Source: Apoda limacodes
Taxonomy: Eukaryota; Arthropoda; Insecta; Lepidoptera; Limacodidae
Reading direction: 5' to 3'
NCBI GenBank assembly: GCA_946406115.1
Contig: OX291551.1
Coordinates: 12,648,001 to 12,712,000 of the forward strand
DNA length: 64,000 nt
Part shown: positions 22,201-34,200 of the stretch, one piece after another
Position numbering within the stretch: the first letter of the stretch is position 1
Layout of the letters: each line of letters opens with the position of its first letter
Notes under the pieces: model-generated
Database searches by the model: none
What the model was told of the DNA's origin: nothing
What the model saw: only the letters and a program-made list of their open reading frames with translations
Translations under genes and position numbers: made by a program

Positions 22201-25200
22201 CTACCATAAATCAAGTCAATTCTGTAATATGACGTGAGAAATAATACCCTGAAAAAAACATATTCCTTTGCGAATTCCATCGAACCCATACGCCTCGGAT
22301 CGATAAGCAACAGAACTACCAACAGGCTAATTTGTGTGAAAGAAGGCCTTTTATTCCCGACTTGATTTTTAAAATATTGATATTTCTTACTTTAGTAAAA
22401 AAGACTTATTAACGTATTAGTTAGAGATTTTTTAGAATCGTTTCGGTTTTTGTAGAGATAACTTAATCCCTACATGCACAAAACAAACAAACAATATTAT
22501 ATATATATCTATTTTTGTTAGTTATATTTAGTTATATCACGGGGATAGCCAAGTCTCAAAATAAAAATTGTTTTATCACACTTACTCATGAACTTTGCTA
22601 CTATGTGCAGGTAAAGCGGGTGTTAAGAATGGTGCTAAGACCTTAATTTTATTACTCCTACGGTATTTTTCTTTGTAAACTTTACTTTTCTCTAAACAAA
22701 GCGCGTTCAGAAAACCCATGCGCGGTAATGACTCGCATATCAAATATGTATAAGAGCGGTTTTAAATAAGTTTAAGTCTAGATATATTATTACTATAACC
22801 GCCATTTCGATTGTGTTTCGGTGAGTTTATTTATTTATTCATCTTATTACAGATATGTTGTCCTAACGAGCAAGCATCACGAAGGATTCACTCTGTTTCC
22901 ATCAAAACGGTCTTTTAGTTGGAATTCTATCGAAGTTGGACCCAAACGCGATTTAGTTGGCGACTTATCGGAGGCTGTGAGAAAACATGACCTCAAATTT
23001 GGCGTATATCATTCTCTATATGAGTGGTTTAACCCAATTTATATAGAAGACAGAAACGCTTCGTTTAAAACTCATACATTCCCAGATACAAAGTTATGGC
23101 CCGATATAAAACAGTTGATACACGACTACAAGCCCTCAGTATTATGGGCCGATGGTGATTGGGAAGCTTATGATCCATATTGGAGGTCAACTGAACTCCT
23201 CGCCTGGCTGTACAATGAAAGTCCCGTTAAAGATGAAATTGTCGTAAACGACAGATGGGGAATAGGTATTCCTTGCAAGCACGGTGATTTTTATAACTGC
23301 GCAGACAGATATAACCCTGGTAGATATTTTTTTTTAATAAAATTTAACGACGTGATAGTCCGTAAACGTTACTATTTTTAAAACTATTGAGTTTACCCTA
23401 CATTATAAATTAGTATTTACGTTAACACTAATTATTTCTGTCATAGTTTAGGTAACTACCTACATTTCAACTTTTTCGTTGTTAAATCTACTTGTTGGTG
23501 TTGATGTTTTATGAAAAAAATGACAAAAATTATATTGTAATGAACCTATGGCCGTTTTTTAAGGTATTTAAATAAAAATTTGTTTTTAGGGTTCCGTACC
23601 TCAAAAGGAAAAAAGGAACCCTTATAGGATCACTTTTTTGTCCGTCTGTCTGTCTGTCCCTTTTTATCAAGAACGCGTGAAGGCATCAAGTAGAAATTAA
23701 TTTTAAATACCTACGGTCTACGGCCCGTTAAAGCTGTAAAAAATCAAGCTTCAAAGTCAACGCAATAAAAAATATTCCCGAAATACGGTAATTTTTGTCG
23801 CATATTGTGACACAAGTAAGTTAAAAACCTATGGGGTACTTTCCGTTGACTTAGAATCATGACATTTGGCAAGCAGCAATAGCATGTAGTTCACATAAAG
23901 GAATAAATCTGAAAACCGTGAATATATTGATACATCACAATAAATATTTTTTCCGAATATAAACTTATTTGCAGATGGTTAATTAACCGCGAAGGTTGGT
24001 TAATTAACAGCTTAAATTTTTAATTAATGTTTGATTACGAGTTTTTTAAATGTTCTTAAAGTTTGTGCTTTTTTGACATTGAAGGGTAAATTATTCCATA
24101 GCCTTATGGCTGTGACAGTGAACGAGTCATTATATTCTTGCGAATAATGTGTTGGGGTTTCCAGCATAATGTTTGTAGTGTTGCGATAAGCTGAAGACCC
24201 TATAAAATTGAAACGTTCTTTCAAGTATAAGGGAGTAGACGGATTGAACAGTACGTTGTAGAGAAGAAACAGAAAATGAGTATTCCGGCGAAGGCAAATT
24301 GAGAGTATTAAATATTTATGAATATTAATATATATCGGATATATTAATATTTTAATGTGTGATTCTACTGTGCTATAGTTCGTCCACGCAGAATTAGGTT
24401 GTAATCATTCCTGCAAAAACTTTTTAACTCTCCAGGATAAAAAGTCTATATCCTTCTCCGTCACTTCAGCAATCACTATGCTGAAATCGTCTCTATTAAA
24501 TGCTCCTCTGCAACGTAAAAGAAAGACAAACAAATAAACTCACTGTCGTATTCATAATATTAGTATGGATTTCGTGCAATATATGGGTATCTTGTCAATA
24601 AATTACTTGTAAATGCCATGCCAAGTAGTTTAATATATGAAATTAGGGACAAAACTACAAGAAAATAGAGTTTTTTGTAAATTAATCTATTGAAATTGAG
24701 AATTGATTTACCACCCATGAAATTCCAAATTAGGTGTGACTTTCGTATCATTAACAGCCTCATACGTCCTTACTGTTGGGCACAGCATACCCTGAGCAGC
24801 GTGGGCGATTTGGGCCACGTCTTTATTTGACGAATGCAGGTTATCTCTCGATGTTTTCCTTCACCAAAAAGCCAGTAGCGTGAATAATCAATGTAGTTGA
24901 GGAATTTAAAAAAAAGATTCATTGGTATACACGCCGGGCTCAAAATTCCGCCCCTTAGGATGGGAGGCGAAATCGAGACCCCTAGGCCACCACAGATATG
25001 TTGGGTGTGAATTAATTGTGTGCTATTTTTAGCCTTAACAAACCAAACACTAATAAAGGCGAAATTTCGCACATTAGTGCCACCATTACAAGTTTTAATT
25101 GGTACAAAATAAATTTTGCACTCAAAATCAAGTTATTAATAATAAAATTTGTGGAGCAAATAATCTATTTTAATATTATTAAATAAATTTAATACTTGTT

Positions 25201-28200
25201 ACTAAAACAAAAAGCCGAACAAAACCGATTTTGGTCGAAGTAGTTCGTTCTTTATCGAAATGTGTAGAAATGAATCCCTGTTTCCCTTTGTCACGACGTA
25301 ACTTAAGAAAGAGTGCATCAAATTCGATATTTTTTTTGTTGTGTTCGTTATTGTTACGACAAGGTTTTAATTTAAGAAAAAATGGATCAAGTGCGAGTTA
25401 GACTCGCGCACTAAGAGTACGCCGATTGTAATATAATTTTGGTAAGTTTTTGTGCACACATCGGAGCAGGTTTCTGAATTAGTACACTGCTTTGACAATA
25501 GATGACGCGCCAGTTGTTTAAAAAAAGAGCAACAACGTTCACCGTAGTGTTATATTCAATAGCCATTTCGGAAGGGAAAGATAAAAAAACCGAGAATAAA
25601 TAAAAAAGAAAGTAAAGGCAGAAAAAAAGGCTTCTGTGCGGGAGCCAACATAGCTACGGAGCCTTGCTCTTAAAATCCTTGGCGTATGCTGTAATACAGT
25701 TTCCTAACATTTCGAATACTTTAAAATCGTAATATCACGAAAGTAATGTGCATAACCTTTATAGAAAGAAGATAAGGTTGCTGTTACCCAATAAGTCAAA
25801 TATACACTATCATTGCAATAAGTAAACAAAATGAGAAAATGAGTAACCTTGAAGAGAAGTTATAATGATTATTTATTATAGTGACAGTAATTTCGTACAA
25901 TGATGTTTTAAAATAAACGTTGCTTGTACATTGCGCTACCAACTTTACATTTACTACATTAAAACAATGATAAATAGTAACATATCAATATGTTTCTGAG
26001 TTCTATTGCTGCAAAGTTCATTTATAAAATTTCACAAGTATCATTGCAGTTACATCAATTATTAAGTTTCGTTGAGGTACCTACAAAGTAACGATAAAAT
26101 GCAAGTTACTGTCATGTTCCAGCTATTTCAAGTCTGAAACTTTCAAATGTGCGATATATAAACTTACCAAAACTTGCTGTAAGTTTTATGCTTAGTGGGT
26201 TAATTCAGTTTATCTTTTACGGAACCCTTGGTGCGCGAGTCCGACTAGCACTCGGCCGGTTTTTTGTAATTGTACCTTAGCACATACATTTCATTGACCA
26301 ATTTGTTTTTCTCATATTCTTTTTCAAGATTTCTTAGTCTAATTGGTTTGCAGTTGAAACCTAAATAAAAAATATTCAAAATCCGAGCCAAACGTCATAA
26401 ATTTTAAACAAAAAAGGCTAGATGCTAAATATACCTATAATAAATCTTATTTCAGGACAAATACAACAACATAAATGGGAAAATGCATTCACTGTTGATT
26501 CAAAGTCATGGGGATACAGAAGAAACCTAAATATTTCTGATATATTAACAATAGAAGAGTTGCTTAAAGAAGTAATATCCACAGTCAGTTGCGGAGGTAA
26601 TGCAAAAAAAAACCTGTTAATTTTTAACCAGTAAATAATTTAAAACCAGTGGTGCCTTATATGGCCATGCTATACAAAATAGATAGATCCAAACGACTGT
26701 GACTAACAGCTAGAAGGCTTGTGGAGAGCTTGGCGCCGTCGTATCGGGTTAAGAAAACGTACTATTGTTTAAATTATATCTTTTGGTTTACGTCGTGTTT
26801 TCGTATTTTCTTTACTACCCGAAAGACCGACTCTAATTCATTATCGCAATCACTTACAGAATTATAAAAAAAACATTCATAAACCACGCTTAAAAAATGG
26901 ATTGTTCCCCTGTGTCCAACTATTCTGTCCAACTAGTTGTACAAACAAGGAATTTTTTTCCCCGTAGTCCAACTAAATAGTTGAACATTGGAAAACCGAA
27001 ATTTACAGTGCCCGTTGTACAACTGCATGGCCAGTTGGACCACTGCCCCAACATGATAAAATTAAAGCTTTTAACCGACTTTAAAAACGGAGGTTCTCAA
27101 ATAAAGTTTTCGTGAAGGTTTTATAATGAATTAAACATTATTCCTTTTTAACCGACTTTTAAAAGAATGGAAGTTGTTCTAGTTAAAAAACGTCAAGTGT
27201 GAGTCTGATCTGCGCACTGAGGGTTTAATACGGAATATAAATACTAACCAAAACTTTTTAACCAAGTTCTATTGAAAACAAGGTTTTGCACTCAAAATCT
27301 CAAAGCTTTATTCCAAGTGTAGTTTTATAATGGCTACCTATATCTCCAAAACTATTGATCTTAGACTAGAAGTTTCTTTACAGAAGAAATAGACCTCATT
27401 AAGAACTTCGTTTCGAATGACAACTGTCAAACTAGAAAGTGCTATATCTCCGTAACTATTAATCATAGACTAGAAGTTTCTTTACAGAAGTGATAGATCT
27501 CATCAAGATCTTCGTTTCGGGTGACAGCTGTCAAACTAGAAAGTGGTATATCTCCGTAACTTTTAATCATAGACTAGTAGTTTCATTACAGAAGTGATAG
27601 AGCTCACCAAGATCTTCGTTTTGGATGACAGCTGTCAAACTAGAAAGTGGTATATCTCCGTTACTATCGATCATAGACTAGTATATTATTTACAGAAGTG
27701 ATAGAGCTCATCAAGATCTTCGTTTCGGATGACAGCTGTCAATCTAGAAAGTACTATATCTCCAAAACTATTGATCGTAGACTAGTAGTTTCTATACGGA
27801 AGTGATAGATCTCGTCAAGACCTTCGTTTCGAATGACTGCTGTCAAACTAGAAAGTGCTATATCTCCGTAAGTATATATATTTATCTCAGGAGTTACTAA
27901 CTAGCTTTAATTAAATCTCGTCACAGAATTGAGGACTTCTTATAGGTTCACACGGTGTGCCCTTTATGCGATCTGAAAAACTATAGGCAAGTAAAAAATT
28001 ACTTAAGTATTTTTTAATTTAACTACTTACATTGTAAAGCTTGCAGAAAGATGTATTTATTATTTGATTCACTATAATGTTATGTTTCGTTTGTAGTTTT
28101 ACAAAGAGTAAATATGGATGCTGATAATAAATCACTATTTAGTTTGTAAAGCAAATTCTTGTTTATGCTTCTAGATTCAAAAGTGTTCTTATTTAAAGAA

Positions 28201-31200
28201 AAAAATTTTCGAATTTTATAGATACTTTGTTTTATAAACTGTCAATAATTTGACACATTATTATTTTCGCATTTATCTTTTTTTGCATCGAGAAATGTCG
28301 GAAAATATTCAATATATTCAAAAAAATGGGGCCCCGTCCTTCTATTTGACGGGCGACAGTACTACACAGTACGGGCTTATAAATTGGATCGACGTATTGG
28401 CGGTGCTCTAAATTTAGAAATTATAAATGTCCCGGCTCTTTAACTATCAAGGTAATATTTTTTTCATGTATTTTTCTGGAACGTTGCCCCTTTTTAGTGC
28501 CTTTTTATATGACTCTATATATTTTAATATACATCCAGCTACACAACAGATACGTGGACCTATATCTGATACTAGTTTTTCCCCGCGGTTTCATCCTTGC
28601 TAAATTCGGTTATCGGTGTAGGATTTCAATGGCAACTCCTAAATTATAAAAAAAAAACTCACACTTGCCGTTTTCAAGCAAACTTTATTCTTCCCCGGGA
28701 AGCCAAATATCTCCATGCCAAATTTTATCTTAATCGGTACAGCGGTTTAAGCGTCAAGAGGTTACAAACAGAGTTACTATTGCATTTATAATGCGTTGTC
28801 CTGGCAGTTCTATATAATTTGTTGTTTCCAAGCCACAAAGTTCACAATGATTGAAGTTGTGGGATATAATAATAATGGAGTCGCATTCTATGCAGCCAGC
28901 CGAAATTATTGTCGTACATTCATCTTTGCCGTTTAGGAGAAGATTAGTGACACACCGACTGCAGCGCCACCTATCAGGTCCAATTGTATTTTCAAATTAT
29001 CCAGGAACTTATATTGAAATAATTAGACAAAATTTCACTCGAATCGTCCCAGCCGTTTAGTTTAGGAGTTAGGTGACAAACACACGTAAAGAAGAATTGT
29101 AAGTAGAAAAAAACCGACTCACACTTGACGTTTTCAAGTAGCATATGTCCTTTCCTGAGACTCTGACTATATCCATGACATATTTCATTTTAATCCGTAC
29201 AATGATAAAAGCGTAAAGAGGTAACAGAAAGACCCAGAGATAGACAGACAGATACCAACAGACAGAGTTACTTTCGCATTTATAATATTAGTATGAACTG
29301 TGTTCTAAAATTGTTTCGTATCTTTAAACTAAAAAATAATTTTTCAACGGTAAAAATATCTTTATTAGTAAAATTTGCTGCAAACAAGCATAAGGTCCAC
29401 CTAATATTAAGCAGTCAGCAGAGCCTTGTTACTCCAGAACATTACTCGTTTGTTGTTGACCCTTAAAAACCTAATCACTATATTCTTGAAGAACCCCATA
29501 CTTTCTTTTTAATGTTTAGGGAAAGGTACATAGTGAAGATTTAGGATATTGATACTGCTAATAATTTTGCAGGATTTAACCATACTGCATCAGCCGTCTC
29601 ATTTATGTAAAATGAACATATTGCAAAATGAAAAGGACATTAAGCTTCATGACTTAAAGAATAAATTAAAAATGACCGACCAACCACTAGGTCAAATGTA
29701 CAAAGATATGGAGCAAGAATGGAATAATAATGGCTACGATCTTGTAGCACCTTTGCCGAGGTTTGACAATATTAAACACGGTCTTTATAATGTTAGAAAT
29801 AAATTGCTCGACGTTTCTAAAACAAAATATAATACATTTTCTGAAGTCCAAATTCCTGTGGAACTTGTCCAATTTATTTTGGCTAGTTATAGTTCTGAAA
29901 GTACAAAAATATTAATTTTCTGTTCTCAACACATCAGAACCTTTTTATCTGACGTAAAAGAGATTTTTGCCGATGCTACTTTCAGAAGTTGCCCTGCCCC
30001 ATTTGCCCAACTTTTTACTATTCATGGTGATGTAGGGAGTACGTCCTATTCTACAAATGTAGTGCCAATAATATTTGCTTTGCTTAGTGACAAAAGAACT
30101 AGTAAATATATCACACTGCTTAACTTAATAAAGTCACAGTTTCCGCAGTGGGCGCCTGCAAAATATCATTGTGATTACGAAGTTTCAGCACTTCATGCAA
30201 TCAATGAAGTTTTTCCAAATATTGTAGTGGTTGGTTACTTTCACTGGACGGAATGTATTTGGAAAAAAGGTAATAAGGTGTTTGGCAAAATTAAAACTAA
30301 GGTAGAAAAAAGACTAGTGTCACTTTGCTCTGCTTTGCCATTACTGCTAAAAGAAAAAAATTCTTATGGCTGGGAATTCATAAAGTCGGAAAGCATGATG
30401 ATACCAAGTCCCAAAATTACAAAGATGATATGTGAAACGCTTTTGGCTGTCAAAAGATATAAGTAATATTCTTTGTGTATTTGGTGAACGGCACCGTACT
30501 AATAATGCGGCCGAATCATTTCACCGTCTACTCAACAAAAAAATAAATAAAAGCAACACTTGCATATTTCGTTTGCTAAACGTACTAAAAGATTTGTCTG
30601 GTAGCCAAGCAAAGAAAAGTAAACCACGGCAAAAAAAATATTTAAATGATGACTTCATAAGGCATGTGCAAATGGAGCTAGTCAATGACGACATAATGGT
30701 GGGTCATGCTCTCGATAAGCTGAGATAATTTTTTATGAGGGTCATCCATGAAAAAAAATGGTTTACTTTTTAAGCTTCATGAAACTAAAGCTTGCAACTG
30801 AAATCCCTCTGCGTTGTAACTCAATTTCACTGGTATTTTGGCATTAAATAAACCAATTTCTCGCCCAATCCTGACTTACTTCTGAAATTTCTTTAGGAAT
30901 TGGCAATAGGGGAATATTATTCTATCCCAGGTTTTTTATTTTACCGCTGCTTTATTGAAAGCTTATAATTTGTGACGTATGCGACATATATATAAATTCA
31001 AACTTAAACCAATGTATTTTTTATTTAAGAAGACTTTTAAACAGCACAAAATTATTTATATCGTCAATTTAATTATTTAATTTAAAGACTTTACCATTGG
31101 TTCGGGATGATATTACTACCAAGAAGGCCGACAAGAAACTCTGTAAGTAGTTAATCTTTCAAACCGTGGACCCACCGCCATGCGCCACTGAAATCATTAT

Positions 31201-34200
31201 CTTCAATTGTGACACTTGCTCTCGACCGAATACGTGTATTATTTTTAAGTTTTGTTAATTTTCTTAACTTATTTAACAACCTTAGCATCTTATTATTTTG
31301 ATTGAGATTTTTATTATTTTTACTGTGCCATGATTCTCAGACATTATTCGTACGGTGCTTTCAAAAACACTAGGAATTTTAAAGATATCTTTTGATCAGC
31401 CATTGTTTTCTCACATAACGCAAAAACTTTTTGATTTTATTGGTTTCTTTAGTGTTATATTGATATTATATGTTTTCCAAGCCACTTTGAAGACTTGCAT
31501 TGGGCAGAAGAGGTCAGATCAAACGCAACCCAAATAATCTTTATTTAAATTTGGTTTTCATTTTACCAAACATTTTTCGCATTACGTCACATAGCTTGGG
31601 TCCAGTGGTAACAGCAACCAACAACGTTTATATCAGGAAAACCCTCCAAAATTTCTTTCAGCGCCGTAAGCTCGAAATTGCAGTGGTACTTTAATGGTTT
31701 TCAATCTGGAAATTGGGCAATTAACAATATAAACATCGTCTCATATATTTTGCTGGTTTTGTCACTCAGCAAAGCATATTATAACATTTGCTGTAATACC
31801 TATTCGTACTCCCAAATTCACCGTGAATACTAAAAAAATCGGCAAAGGGAGTCGAAGTACGCTTAAATGTTACGTCACCAAATATTTCCTTAATATCATT
31901 AATGAAAAGCTCTCTCTTCTTCCATATAAAAGATTATCATTTTAGTTTGGCCGGCAATTAAGGTAAAAAAATCGGCCAAGTGCGAGTCGGACTCGCGCAC
32001 GAAGGGTTTCGTACCATTATCTATAAAAACGGCAAAAAATAACGTCTTTTGTATGGGAGCCCCCCTTAAATGTTGTTTTATTTTAATTTAATTATTTATT
32101 TTTAAAGTGACAATATAACTAAATATTCTATGAATATTTTATGCGTCTTTCTTTTGCCGTTATCAATATCGAGCAAAATCGAAAAAAAAAATCACGTTTG
32201 TTGTATGGGAGCCTCCTTAAATATAAATCCAGAATATTATAATATATAATATCCAGAATAAAATAATATTCTGATTTTTAGTATTTGTTGTTATAGCGGC
32301 AACAGAAATACATCTTTAAAGAAAGGGTATTAAAATAACAAAATCAAAAACAAGTAAACAAGCCAACGTGTTACTTTTCATCTCTGCATAATCGCCAGAA
32401 GGCGCTGATACGGTTGTTAAGAATGGTAATGGCTCGGCCCGTCTCGCACTTTGCTAATGTTTATTATTTGTTGTTATACTGTAGAGCTTACACTATCATT
32501 ACTGCAAAATTTGTATGTGTTACTGTATTGACGATAGAGCAAAACAACGAAAATGACGCACGAGTTCCTTTTATGGGGACACACCTTAAATTTGTACTTT
32601 TTAAATTCCTATTATATGTTAGATACCTAATCCGCAAATAAAATTAAAATTTAAATACATATTCTATAAAAAATTAAGGTTTACATCTATTTCGGTCTGA
32701 AAGATAGGGCCCTTTTATGGCCTGACAGACAGCATAGGCTTAAGTAATAGGGCTCCTTAGGCACCCTATGGGTATGAAACCCTAAAAACTGACAAGTACA
32801 CGCATTTAGTTAGGATTCCATAAAATAAATGGAATCTAAAAAAACTTGTAAACCGATATTGTTCAAAATTAATTTTCTGTTGAAAGTATTTGACAGCTGT
32901 CATTCGAAACGAAGATCTTGATGAGATCTATCACTTCTGCATAGAAACTACTAGTCTACGATCAATAGTTTTGGAGATATAGCACTTTCTAGTTTGACAA
33001 CTGTATCTGAAACGAAGTTTTTAATGAGATCTATCACTTCTGTAAACAAACTACTAGTCTATGATCGACAGTTTTGGAGATAAAGCACTTACTAGTTTGA
33101 CAGCTGTCATCCGAAACGAAGATCTTGATGAGCTCTATCACTTCTGTAAATAATATACTAGTCTATGATCGATAGTAACGGAGATATACCACTTTCTAGT
33201 TTGACAGCTGTCATCCAAAACGAAGATCTTGATGAGCTCTATCACTTCTGCAATGAAACTACTAGTCTATGATCGATAGTTACAGAGATATACCACTTTC
33301 TAGTTTGACAGCTGTCATCCAAAACGAAGATCTTGATGAACTCTTATCACTTCTGCAATGAAACTACTAGTCTATGATCGATAGTTACGGAGATATACCA
33401 CTTTCTAGTTTGACAGCTGTCATCCAAAACGAAGATCTTGATGAGCTCTATCACTTCTGCAATGGAACTACTAGTCTATGATCGATAGTTACGGAGATAT
33501 ACCACTTTCTAGTTAGACAGCTGTCACCCGAAACGAAGATCTTGATGAGATCTATCACTTCTGTAAAGAAACTTCTAGTCTATGATAAATAGTTTTGGAG
33601 ATATAGGTAGCCATTTTAAAACTATCACTTGGAATAAAGCTTTAAGATTTTGAGTGCAAAACCTTGTTTTCAATTGAACTTGGTTAAAAAGTTTTGGTAA
33701 GTATTTATATTCCGTATTAAACCCTCAGTGCGCAAATCAGACTCACATTTGACGTTGTTTAACTAGAACAACTTCCATTCTTTTAAAAGTCGGTTAAAAA
33801 GGAATAATGTTTAATTCATTATAAAACCTTCACGACAACCTCATTTGAGAACCTCCGTTTTTAAAGTCGGTTAAAAGCTTTAATTTTATCATTTTGGGGC
33901 AGTGGTCCAACTGGCCTTGCAGTTGTACAACGGGAACTGTAAATTTCGGTTTTCCAATGTTCAACTATTTAGTTGGACTACAGGGAAAAAAATTCCTTGT
34001 TTGTACAACTAGTTGGACAGAATAGTTGGACACAGGGGAACAACCCTAAAAAATGAACTAAAAAGTAGAAAATAATACCATACATTATGAAGCAAAAAAG
34101 CGCCGGTACTTTTCTACTATCATACATCAAAAACATGCAGTTGCAAATTGACTTAATTTCTAATTTTAGTTCATTTTTCATAAGCGTGGTTTTTAATTTT

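Larger units (their letters stand above)
26899..34046. mobile_element. 7.15-kb Mutator-like (MULE) transposon in intron 4 of copy B
   Basis: The target duplication is TAAAAAATG at 26890-26898 and 34047-34055; 9 bp is typical of Mutator-like elements. The ends are GATTGTTCCCCTGTGTCC (left) and, reverse-complemented, GGGTTGTTCCCCTGTGTCC (right). The terminal inverted repeats are each about 1 kb: a unique outer part (CAACTAGTTGTACAAACAAG, TTTTAACCGACTTTAAAAAC) and an inner 104-bp minisatellite. Inside are a + strand MULE transposase relic (29549-30728), a more decayed minus-strand one (31130-31920) and later LINE and family-1 insertions. The element cannot be autonomous in its present state. Confidence 0.9.
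26880..34195. mobile_element. Small palindromic element split by the MULE insertion
   Basis: The left part (about 26880-26898, ACCACGCTTAAAAAATG) and the right part (34047 to about 34195) join at the 9-bp target duplication. Together they form an inverted repeat: CCACGCTTAAAAAATGAACT on one side, AGTTCATTTTTCATAAGCGT plus GGT on the other. The joined element is about 160 bp. It is therefore an older MITE-like palindrome that received the 7.1-kb transposon. Confidence 0.7.

Noticed and set aside
27305..27885. CRISPR-like array
   Set aside because: Regular 104-bp periodicity has no repeat/spacer split; all of the unit is repeated and a mirrored array forms the other transposon end.
31355..31694. 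Plus-strand frames within the MULE interior
   Set aside because: They lie antisense to the decayed minus-strand transposase relic, which explains the local coding-like composition.
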